Part shown: positions 44,356 through 51,996 of the stretch, in pieces | Position numbering within the stretch: position 1 is the first letter of the stretch | How the letters are laid out: each line of letters begins with the position of its first letter | Origin: Pseudoxanthomonas taiwanensis | GTDB taxonomy: Bacteria > Pseudomonadota > Gammaproteobacteria > Xanthomonadales > Xanthomonadaceae | NCBI RefSeq assembly: GCF_010093135.1 | Contig: NZ_PDWK01000002.1 | Span: forward strand, 40,501 to 104,500 | Direction: 5' to 3' | Length of the DNA: 64,000 bases | Translations under genes and position numbers: made by a program | The notes under the pieces: model-generated | Database searches by the model: none | What the model was told of the DNA's origin: nothing | What the model saw: only the letters and a program-made list of their open reading frames with translations

Positions 44356-45584
44356 GCTTCATGGACATCCTGCGCACGGCGGTGTTCGCCCTGCGCGGCA
44401 ACTGGATGCGCAGCGCGCTGACTTCGCTGGGCGTGATCATCGGCATCGCCGCGGTGATCGTGATGGTGTCGGTCGGCCAGGGCACGCAGGCGGAGATCGA
44501 GCGCCAGCTGGCCGGCCTGGGCGCGCAGAAGCTGGACATCGGCCCGCAGGTGCAGCGCGCCATGGGCGGCGTGCGCATGAGCGCCAGCAGCTTCTTCACC
44601 CTCACCGAGGGCGACGCCGAGGCGATCCGCGAGGAGATCCCCGAGGTGGAGCTGGTGGCCGCCTCGCTGCGCGGCAGCAGCCAGATCGTCTACGCCGAGA
44701 ACAACTGGTCCACGAGCTGGCAGGGCATCCAGCCGGACTTCCTGCAGATCAACGGCTGGCAGATCGCCAACGGTGCGGCCTTCGAGCCGCAGCACTTCAA
44801 CGGCGACAAGGTGGTGCTGCTGGGCGAGACCGTGCGCCGCGAGCTGTTCGGCGCCGGCACCGGCATCGGCGAGACGGTGCGCATCGGCCGCACCAACTTC
44901 ACCGTGGTCGGCACTCTCAAGCCCAAGGGCATGAGCGGCTTCGGCCGCGACCAGGACGACGTGGTGATGGTGCCGCTGGAGACCGCGCGCCGGCGCCTGA
45001 TGGGCGCGATGGGCCTGCCACCGGGTGCGGTGATGGACATCTCGCTGACCGTGTCGCACCCGGACGACCTGGCCTACGTGCAGGGCGAGGTGGAGTCGCT
45101 GCTGCGCCAGCGCCACCGCATCGAGCCGGGCGCACCCGACGACTTCCAGGTGCGCAACGTCTCGCAGCTGGTGGCCACCCGCAACGAGACCACGCGGCAG
45201 ATGTCCTGGCTGCTGGGCGCGGTGGCGACGATCTCGCTGATCGTCGGCGGCATCGGCATCATGAACATCATGCTGGTGTCGGTAACCGAACGCATCAAGG
45301 AGATCGGCCTGCGCCTGGCGGTGGGCGCCGGTCCTTCGGACGTGCGCCGGCAGTTCCTGGCCGAGGCCATGCTGCTGTCGCTGGGTGGCGGCGTGCTGGG
45401 CATCGTGTTCGGCATCGCCGGCGCGCTGCTGGTGGGCCACTTCAACACCGACCTGCCGATCCAGCTCAACGGCAAGGTCATCACCCTGGCCGCGGCGTTC
45501 TCGGTGGCCACCGGCCTGTTCTTCGGCTACTACCCGGCGCGCAAGGCCTCGCAGCTGGATCCGATCGAGGCGCTGCGGCAGTGA
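44352..45584 (+). CDS. MacB-like ABC transporter permease (FtsX family)
   Basis: A 410-residue permease: a first membrane helix ([20 protein letters not shown], about residues 19-38), a large periplasmic MacB_PCD domain (about residues 45-275), then three C-terminal helices ([58 protein letters not shown]). Typical FtsX marks are [16 protein letters not shown] and the end [14 protein letters not shown]. It completes the adaptor-ATPase-permease set; no TolC-like channel gene is nearby, so it must use one encoded elsewhere. The substrate could be a macrolide, siderophore, peptide or lipid. Confidence 0.92.
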
Positions 45585-45602
45585 GCGGGCGCCGGCGGGC
45601 GC

Positions 45603-46892
45603 TCAGCCCGCCGGCATCACGTCGAAGGCCAGGCTGATGCGCGGCCGCGCGGTGCCCTGGAACGGCTCGGTGTGGTGGAAGAAGTAGGACGGGAAGAAGC
45701 AGAACCAGTCCGCCTTCGGCCCCACCGCGCAGGTGCGCGGCGCGGCCTTCACCGGCACGCTGGCCGGCGCCTGGCCGAAGGTGAGCGTGCCCACGCCCGG
45801 CGCCGGCGCATCACCGGTGTCCAGGTAGTACACGCCGCTGAGGCGGCCGGCCGGATGGATGTGCGGGGCCTGGCGCCCGCCGCAGTCCAGCACCGTGCAC
45901 CAGGCCTGCAGCCGCCAGCGTGCGGGCAGGGTGCGCACCCAGGGGTGGTCACGCATGGCCGGGTCGGCGCGCAGCGCCTCCAGGCGCCGCTCCACCATGC
46001 CGCGCACCACCTCGCCGAAGCGGAAGAAGGGCGAGCCCGGCGACAGGTCCAGCATCGGGCTCTGCCGGCCGCCGAAGGTGGAGCGACCGGCCGGCTGCCA
46101 CACCAGGCCCGGGTGGGCCAGCACCGCCTCGCGCAGCGCCTCGCGGTCCAGCGCCAGATCCTCCGGCCGCGGCACGTTCCACAGCAGCGTCGGGTAGTCG
46201 ACCAGCCGGTCCACCTGCTCGCGCAGGCCCAGTTCGTTGGCGCACAGGTAGATGCCGGCCAGCGCGGTCTGGTCCGCGGGGTCGGCCTGCAGCGCCGCCA
46301 GCAGCGGCGCACGCGCCTCGCCGGCGCGGCCGGCGCCGAGCAGGGCCATGGCGTAGTCGGTCAGCGCGGCCGGGTCGCGCGGGGCGGCGCGCAGCACCGA
46401 CTCGAACAGCGGCATGGCCTGGTCGAGGGCGCCCTGGCCGGACAGGGCGTTGGCCAGGCTGCGCCGCACCTGCAGGTGGCCGGGGGCCAGCTCCAGGGCG
46501 CGGCGCAGGTAGGGAATGGCCTCGCCATGGCGTTCCATGCGCAGCAGGACCATGCCCGCGTTGGCCCAGGACTCCGGCTTTTCCGGGCGCCGCCGCACCA
46601 GTTCGAGGAAGTCCTCCAGCGCCTCGCCCAGGCGCTCCTGGCCGGCCAGGGTCAGCGCGCGCTGGAAGCGGGCCGGGTCGGCGGCCGGGTCCAGCGCCAG
46701 CAGGCGGTCCAGGTCGGCCAGTGCGGCATCGTGCCGCTGCAGGGCCAGCAGCACGCTGGCGCGCAGGAAGCGCAGGTCGGCGCGGTCGGGTGCGGCGGTG
46801 ACGGCCTCGTCCAGGCGGGGCAGCGCGCGGCCGACGTCGCCGGCGCGTGCGCAGGCCTCGACGTGTTCGTGCAGGGCGCGGATGTCGGTCAT
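45603..46892 (-). CDS. TPR protein with C-terminal putative 2OG-Fe(II) oxygenase domain
   Basis: A 429-residue protein. Residues 1-230 form about six tetratricopeptide repeats (e.g. ADLRFLRASVLLALQRHDAA, HLQVRRSLANALSGQG). The C-terminal half resembles the putative 2OG-Fe(II) oxygenase family PF13759: APHIHPAGRLSGVYYLDTG (first iron His and jelly-roll strand), FFPSYFFHHTEPF (second His) and RPRISLAFDVMP (the Arg for 2-oxoglutarate). It probably hydroxylates a protein or peptide bound by the TPRs. It is the last gene of the minus-strand modification cluster and overlaps the O-GlcNAc-transferase-like gene by ATGA. A second oxygenase of the same family lies three genes upstream. Confidence 0.78.
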   Translation of the reverse strand: MTDIRALHEHVEACARAGDVGRALPRLDEAVTAAPDRADLRFLRASVLLALQRHDAALADLDRLLALDPAADPARFQRALTLAGQERLGEALEDFLELVRRRPEKPESWANAGMVLLRMERHGEAIPYLRRALELAPGHLQVRRSLANALSGQGALDQAMPLFESVLRAAPRDPAALTDYAMALLGAGRAGEARAPLLAALQADPADQTALAGIYLCANELGLREQVDRLVDYPTLLWNVPRPEDLALDREALREAVLAHPGLVWQPAGRSTFGGRQSPMLDLSPGSPFFRFGEVVRGMVERRLEALRADPAMRDHPWVRTLPARWRLQAWCTVLDCGGRQAPHIHPAGRLSGVYYLDTGDAPAPGVGTLTFGQAPASVPVKAAPRTCAVGPKADWFCFFPSYFFHHTEPFQGTARPRISLAFDVMPAG

Positions 46893-48829
46893 GGTGCCCG
46901 TGCCTCGGTGCGGGAAGCGGAAGCGGCCAGCCGTCCGGCCAGCGCCTCGATCGCGGCCGCGGTCCGGCGGGGGTCGAACAGCCCGGTCGCCGCCGCGGCC
47001 CGGCGCATGCGTGCGCGCAGCGCGTCCAGCCGCGCCGGGTCGTTGGCGAGGGCCGCCGCGCGTCCAATGTACTGGCCGGTGTCGGTGCAGACCAGTTCGT
47101 CCAGGCCGAGGAAACGGTTCACCGCCACCCCGAGCCGTGCCAGCGGGCGGTCGCCCTCGCGGCTGAGCAGCGGCAGGCCAGCGGCCACGGCGGACAGGGC
47201 GGTGGCGCCGGCCTGGTAGCGGAACGCGTCCAGGCACAGGTCGCAGCTGGCGGCGCGGTCGGCCTGCGCCTCGAACGGGACGTGGCCGAGCAGGTGCAGG
47301 CGCGCCGCATCGCCGCCCATCTCCTGCCAGGCGCGCAGGAAATGCGGACGGGCTTCCGCTGGCAGGTACACCGCCAGGTGCGCGCGCGGGGCCTGCTCCA
47401 GGATCCGGACCCAGGCCTGCACCAGCTCCGCGTCCAGCTTGTAGCTGTTGTTGAAGCTGGCCAGCAGCGGCACCCCTTCCGGCAGGCCGAAGCGCGCCCG
47501 GTCCGGGGTGCCGGAAGGCAGCGGGCCGCAGGGGAACAGCAGGCCGGGCAGGCGCAGCACCCGGTCCGACCACGGCCAGGGCGCGTCTTCCGGCTGCACG
47601 TGCCCGTCCAGCAGCAGGCCGTCCAGCCACGGCGCCTCGTGGCCGTCGATGAAGCCCAGCCAGCCCAGCTGCACCGGCGCCGGGCGCAGGGCCAGCACCT
47701 CCGGCCGCGCACCGGCGGTGGAGCCGCCCAGGTCGACCAGCACGTCCACCGCGTCCTCGCGGATGCGGCGGGCCACGGTTTCCGCCGGTACGCCCTGCAG
47801 GGCGTGGAAGACATCGAACTCGGCGGCCAGCGCGGCGGCCACCGGGGCGTCGTGGCGCCGCAGCGAATAGCCCAGCACCTCGACGCGGCGGCGGTCGTGC
47901 GCGGCGAACAGGCCGCGCAGCAGCAGGCCGACGGCGTGGCGGCCGAAGTCCGCGCCGATGTAGCCCAGGCGCAGGCGCGGCCCGTGGCCGGGTGGGCGGG
48001 GCGGCAGCGGCGCGGGCACGCGGCGCAGGATGCGCCGGACGTAATGCCGCACCGCCTCGCGCCGTGGCGCGGCGGCCAGCGGCAGGTGGGCCAGGGCGAA
48101 CGGCTCGGGGCAGTCGTCCGGATCGCCCGGGCCCGCCTCCAGCAGCGCCGCCAGCCGCGCGGTGCTGGCCTGTGCGGCGGCGAAGTCGCAGAGCATGGCC
48201 TCCACGTGCGCCAGCCGCGCCAGGCAGTCGCGCCGCCGCGGGTACAGCGCGCACATGCGCGCGTACGCCTGCCGGGCCTGCTCCAGGCGGCCGGCGCGTT
48301 CGGCGCACAGCCCGATGTTCATGATCTCGCCCGGCTGGCTGCGCATGGCCCGGGCGTAGGCCTGCGCCGCCTCGTCCCAGCGGCCCTGGCGCTGCAGCAC
48401 CTCGCCCAGGTAGTGCCAGGCCTCGTCCAGGCCCGGGGCCAGGGCCACGGCACGGCGCAGCGAGGCCTCGGCCGCATCGGCGCCCGACAGCGCCTCCAGG
48501 CGCCCGCGCAGCAGCCAGCCCAGCGGGTTGGCCGGCGCCGCCGCGGTGGCCGCGGCCGCGCTGGCCAGCGCCTCGGCGGGGTGGCCGGCGCGCTGGCGGG
48601 CCTGCGCCAGCACCAGCAGCAGGTCCGGATGGCCGGGGGCCAGGCGCAGGCCCTGTTCCGCCGTGGCGGCGGCCTGGTCGGGCCGGCCCGCCTGCAGCAG
48701 CGCCCCCGCGCAGTCATGCCAGGCCGAGGCGTCGTGCGGGTCGGCCTCCAGGGCGCGGCGGTAGGCGGCGATGGCGCGCGCCAGGTCGCCCTGCCGGTGC
48801 CAGTGCCGGGCCTGCGCCAGCTCAGCCAC
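46889..48829 (-). CDS. TPR / O-GlcNAc transferase-like (SPINDLY/OGT, GT41) protein
   Basis: A 646-residue protein with N-terminal TPRs (about residues 1-230) and a GT41 catalytic domain from about residue 270. RLGYIGADFGRHAVGLLLRG contains the conserved DFxxH. DVLVDLGGSTAGARPEVLAL, QLGWLGFIDGHEAP (in place of the usual WLGYPGTTG), FNNSYKLDAELVQAWVRIL (catalytic Lys region) and CLDAFRYQAGATALSAVAAG (in place of GHTTGxDxL) follow. Such enzymes sugar-modify Ser/Thr of TPR-bound proteins. The two deviations from the usual UDP-GlcNAc-binding loops suggest another donor or weak activity. It overlaps both neighbours (ATGA; 8 bp). Confidence 0.8.
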   Translation of the reverse strand: MAELAQARHWHRQGDLARAIAAYRRALEADPHDASAWHDCAGALLQAGRPDQAAATAEQGLRLAPGHPDLLLVLAQARQRAGHPAEALASAAAATAAAPANPLGWLLRGRLEALSGADAAEASLRRAVALAPGLDEAWHYLGEVLQRQGRWDEAAQAYARAMRSQPGEIMNIGLCAERAGRLEQARQAYARMCALYPRRRDCLARLAHVEAMLCDFAAAQASTARLAALLEAGPGDPDDCPEPFALAHLPLAAAPRREAVRHYVRRILRRVPAPLPPRPPGHGPRLRLGYIGADFGRHAVGLLLRGLFAAHDRRRVEVLGYSLRRHDAPVAAALAAEFDVFHALQGVPAETVARRIREDAVDVLVDLGGSTAGARPEVLALRPAPVQLGWLGFIDGHEAPWLDGLLLDGHVQPEDAPWPWSDRVLRLPGLLFPCGPLPSGTPDRARFGLPEGVPLLASFNNSYKLDAELVQAWVRILEQAPRAHLAVYLPAEARPHFLRAWQEMGGDAARLHLLGHVPFEAQADRAASCDLCLDAFRYQAGATALSAVAAGLPLLSREGDRPLARLGVAVNRFLGLDELVCTDTGQYIGRAAALANDPARLDALRARMRRAAAATGLFDPRRTAAAIEALAGRLAASASRTEARAP

Positions 48830-49793
48830 GCACCGCCTCCAGCGCCCAGCCGATCTTCGCCCCCGGCCGCTGCTCCAGCGGCGCGTGCCGGACCGCGTAC
48901 CCGTGCGCGCGCAGGCGCACGGCCAGTGCCTCCAGGTCGGCGGCCGACAGCTGCGCGTCCTGCTGCTGGCGCAGGCGCAGGTCCTCGTCGGCCAGGTGGC
49001 GATGCAACCGCGCCAGCATGGCGTCGGCCTGCACGGGCACCTGCGCCGCCGCCTCCAGCGCGTTGCGGATCTGCGTGGCGGCGCTGCGCAGCACCTGCGC
49101 CTCGGGCAGGGCCTCGATCATGTCCATCAGCGCCTGCGCCGCCCGGTTGAATGCCAGGCGCTCGGCCTCGCCTTGCGGCGCCGGCGCGCCCGTGTGTCTG
49201 GCCCGGGCGGCGCGGTGCAGCACCGGCACCAGTGCGCGCGCGCGCTCGACCACCGGGCTGGCGCGCAGGAAGGCGCAGCCCTGGCGCTGCTGCGCGGAGA
49301 CGCGGGCGATCACCGAATCGTCGCTGTGCACCACCAGCGCGATCCGTCCGCGTGGCGCGGCCACGCGCAGCATCTCCGCCAGCGCCGCCTCGCGCGGGGC
49401 GTATTCGAAGCCGAACTGCGAGCAGACCAGGTCCACCGTGCCGTCGCCGAAGGGCAGGGCGCAGGCCGAGGTGCGCGGGTGGAAGCGGACACCGGCGAAC
49501 AGGCGCGCGCCGTCGGCCAGCGCGCGCGGCGGGTCGATGTCGGCGGTGTCCACGCCGTGCAGCTCCAGGGCGACGCCCCGCGCCTGCGCGCGTCCGCGCG
49601 CCAGCAGCAGCAGCGGCCCGTTGCCCGTGCCCAGGTCCACCACGCGCGCGCCGTCGCCGAGCGCGTCGAACTGGCGCTCCCAGAAGGCGCGGATGGGGCC
49701 GTCGTAGTTGCCCTGGATGCCGGTGGCGCAGGAGTGCAGCACCCCTGCCTGCCACAGGCGCGACCAGGGAGCGGCGGCCTCGTCCGGGATCAT
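48822..49793 (-). CDS. Class I SAM-dependent methyltransferase
   Basis: A 323-residue soluble protein with motif I VVDLGTGNGPLLLLARG, LHGVDTADI (acidic residue after strand 2) and ALPFGDGTVDLVCSQFGFEYA (motif II/III), followed by AAPRGRIALVVHSDDS. It is a Rossmann methyltransferase of the type found inside modification clusters; the substrate cannot be read off. The C-terminal helical part (residues 200-320, with QVPVQADAMLARLHRHLADE) is extra to the core. ATG 49793 overlaps the stop of the oxygenase gene by ATGA and its own end overlaps the OGT-like gene by 8 bp, so translation is tightly coupled. Confidence 0.82.
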   Translation of the reverse strand: MIPDEAAAPWSRLWQAGVLHSCATGIQGNYDGPIRAFWERQFDALGDGARVVDLGTGNGPLLLLARGRAQARGVALELHGVDTADIDPPRALADGARLFAGVRFHPRTSACALPFGDGTVDLVCSQFGFEYAPREAALAEMLRVAAPRGRIALVVHSDDSVIARVSAQQRQGCAFLRASPVVERARALVPVLHRAARARHTGAPAPQGEAERLAFNRAAQALMDMIEALPEAQVLRSAATQIRNALEAAAQVPVQADAMLARLHRHLADEDLRLRQQQDAQLSAADLEALAVRLRAHGYAVRHAPLEQRPGAKIGWALEAVRG

Positions 49794-50470
49794 CCGCGCT
49801 CCGGGCCGGGGGTCTTCCAGCGGCACCAGGCGTTGAGCGCCACGATGATGCGCGGGCGCTGGCCGGCGTACGGGAAGACCTCGTGCAGCAGGTAGGACGG
49901 GAAGGCGATCAGCTGGCCGGCCTTGTGGTTGAGCTGCCAGCTGCCCAGGCGGTAGGGCACCTGCATGTTCTCGTTGCCCGGGTCGCGGTGCATGCTGGCC
50001 GCGGCGCGCGGGTCGTGGAAGCGCACCGCGCCGCTGTACGCGGGGCCGGGATCGCCCGGATCGACGCAGTAGATCGCCGACCAGCTGGCGTTGGGGTGGT
50101 CGTGCAGGCCCTGGAAGCCGTGGGTGCGGGTGACGTGGAACCAGGAGTGCATGTCCAGCTCCAGGTTCGCCATCTGCGCGTCGCTGTAGCGGTTCAGGCC
50201 CTGGATCAGCGTGTACAGCGCCTGGCGGATGAAGGCGAACAGCTCCTGCACCGCCGGTTCGGTGCGCCGGTGCAGGTGGAAGTTGCTCTCAAACAGGCCG
50301 TACTGGGTGTCGCGCTGGATCGGGTCGCGGTGGCGGTCGCCCTCGGCCTCCAGCGCGAGGAACAGCCCGGCCAGCTCGCGGTTGATGCGCTCGGCCCCGG
50401 GCAGGTGCGCCTCCATCAGCGGCACGGCGTACAGCGGGTGGATGGTGGCGCGGATGTCCTGTGGCGGCAT
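49790..50470 (-). CDS. Putative 2OG-Fe(II) oxygenase (PF13759-like)
   Basis: A 226-residue protein without TPRs. MHSWFHVTRTHGFQGLHDHP and NASWSAIYCVD contain the first iron His. SGAVRFHDPR, GQLIAFPSYLLHEVFPYAG (distal His) and RPRIIVALNAW (2-oxoglutarate Arg) complete the double-stranded beta-helix pattern. It is the stand-alone relative of the TPR-fused oxygenase at 45603-46892. It would hydroxylate a substrate with O2 and 2-oxoglutarate. It lies between the sulfotransferase gene (54 bp upstream) and the methyltransferase gene (ATGA overlap). Confidence 0.8.
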   Translation of the reverse strand: MPPQDIRATIHPLYAVPLMEAHLPGAERINRELAGLFLALEAEGDRHRDPIQRDTQYGLFESNFHLHRRTEPAVQELFAFIRQALYTLIQGLNRYSDAQMANLELDMHSWFHVTRTHGFQGLHDHPNASWSAIYCVDPGDPGPAYSGAVRFHDPRAAASMHRDPGNENMQVPYRLGSWQLNHKAGQLIAFPSYLLHEVFPYAGQRPRIIVALNAWCRWKTPGPERG

Positions 50471-50524
50471 GGGCTTGTCCCCTCGATCGGCACGCCGGGC
50501 ATGATGCCACGCCAGGCGCCGGCC

Positions 50525-51904
50525 TCAGACCGTGATGCCCAGTGTGCGCAGGTGCGCGGCGGCCTCCGGCAGGAAGCGGCGCCAGGCACCGATGCTGCGG
50601 TCGTTGAGCGGGCTGCGCACCTGCGCCTCGCTGTAGGTGGCGATCTGTTCGCCGCGCCGCCAGAAGTCGAGCATGGCCGGCTCCCATTCCAGCCCGGCCG
50701 CCGCCAGCAGCGGGGCCAGGGTGCCCCTCGGGTCGGCCACCAGGTCCTCGTAGCGCAGGGTGAACACGCGCTCCGGTGCCGCTTCCCGCCAGTGCCGGGC
50801 CTGCTCCCGGATCTGCCCGGCGTAGGTGGCCAGGTCGGCAGGATCGTCGGCGTACAGGCAGCCGAACTCGAAGTCGCGCAGGTGGATGGACATGGCGCAG
50901 TCGGCCAGGTCGCGCTCCAGGTGCACGACCAGCGCGTCCGGGAACATGGCCAGGATCAGTCCAGCGTACTCGATGTTGGCCGGCAGCTTGTCCACCACCG
51001 CGCGCGCGCCGGCGGCCAGGTCGCCGGTGGCGGCGCGGTACCAGGCCTGGACGAAGGCGGCCAGCCGCGGGTCGGCGTCGTGCGGGTCGCGGCAGGCGGT
51101 GCCGGCGAGGCTGGGGACGAGGTTCTGCTCGCCCAGCCCGGCCACCTGCGGGTGCGAGCCCAGCATCCGCGTCAGCAGGGTGGTGCCGCTGCGTGGCAGG
51201 CCGACCACGAAGAGCGGGCGCGGCGCCGGGCCATCGCCGGCGGGCAGGGGGCGGCGCCGGCGGTCCAGCTCCATGCGCCGGGCCGAGGCGGCGGCGTCCC
51301 AGGGGCCCAGGCGCGCGCGCTTGAGCCGGTGCGCCTCGGCGGCCAGCAGGAAGGCGCGGCCGGGCGCCTGCGTGGCCTGGCAGGCGGCCAGCGCGAAGGC
51401 CGCCTTCTCGCGCACGTAAGGGTCGGGGCTGTCGCGGTACATGGCATCGACCCGGGCCAGCGCCTCCGCGGCCACGCGCCCGGGCCGTTCGAACTCCAGG
51501 TACTTCTGCCAGGCGTCCACCATCCCCGGATGCGCTTCCAGCAGGTGGCGGTAGCGGGCGCGCGCCTCCTCGTGCTCGCCCATCACCTGGGCGACCTGGG
51601 CGGCCAGCAGGGTCCAGGCCGGATCCACGCCGCGCTCGCGGTACGGCCAGTGGCGCGCCACCTCCCACACCGGGGCCGGGCGGTTGGACAGGAGCATGGA
51701 CTGCGCCCAGGCGGCCAGCAGTTGCGGATCGTCCGGACGCAGGGCATGCAGGCGATCGAGCACGCGCAGGTGGGCGTAGCGGTCGACACGGACGGCCGGA
51801 TGCCGCAGCAGGCCGAGCAGGTCCGCCGCGTCGGCGCCGGTGATCAGGGCTTCAAGCCTGGCGTCGGGGTGCGGGTGCCAGGCGACGGTGCTGCCCGCGG
51901 GCAT
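50525..51904 (-). CDS. TPR-containing sulfotransferase
   Basis: A PAPS-dependent sulfotransferase of 459 residues. The N-terminal half is helical with TPR-like repeats (e.g. LLAAWAQSMLLSNRPAPVWE). The sulfotransferase domain starts near residue 230: PLFVVGLPRSGTTLLTRMLG (5'-phosphosulfate loop), LVVHLERDLADCAMSIHLRD (3'-phosphate loop, Arg and Ser), FTLRYEDLVADPRGTL and a C-terminal YSEAQVRSPLNDRSIGAWRR typical of this family. ATG 51904 is chosen because of GGAGG 6 nt upstream; the frame is open further upstream but without a start signal. It is the first gene after the TonB-dependent receptor, beyond a terminator hairpin. The sulfate acceptor is unknown. Confidence 0.9.
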   Translation of the reverse strand: MPAGSTVAWHPHPDARLEALITGADAADLLGLLRHPAVRVDRYAHLRVLDRLHALRPDDPQLLAAWAQSMLLSNRPAPVWEVARHWPYRERGVDPAWTLLAAQVAQVMGEHEEARARYRHLLEAHPGMVDAWQKYLEFERPGRVAAEALARVDAMYRDSPDPYVREKAAFALAACQATQAPGRAFLLAAEAHRLKRARLGPWDAAASARRMELDRRRRPLPAGDGPAPRPLFVVGLPRSGTTLLTRMLGSHPQVAGLGEQNLVPSLAGTACRDPHDADPRLAAFVQAWYRAATGDLAAGARAVVDKLPANIEYAGLILAMFPDALVVHLERDLADCAMSIHLRDFEFGCLYADDPADLATYAGQIREQARHWREAAPERVFTLRYEDLVADPRGTLAPLLAAAGLEWEPAMLDFWRRGEQIATYSEAQVRSPLNDRSIGAWRRFLPEAAAHLRTLGITV

Positions 51905-51941
51905 CGAGCCTCCGAAAGCGTGTATGGGCGAATGTACGCAC

Positions 51942-51972
51942 AAAAAAGGTGGCCCGCACGAGGCGGGCCACC
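51942..51972 (-). terminator. Intrinsic terminator after the TonB-dependent receptor gene
   Basis: Stem GGTGGCCCGC / GCGGGCCACC (51948-51957 and 51963-51972), 5-nt loop, followed on the minus strand by six T. It is a textbook Rho-independent terminator between the receptor and the sulfotransferase gene and would reduce, but perhaps not abolish, readthrough into the modification genes. Confidence 0.85.
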
Positions 51973-51996
51973 CGGTTGCCACGTTTTCCGCCAGGA

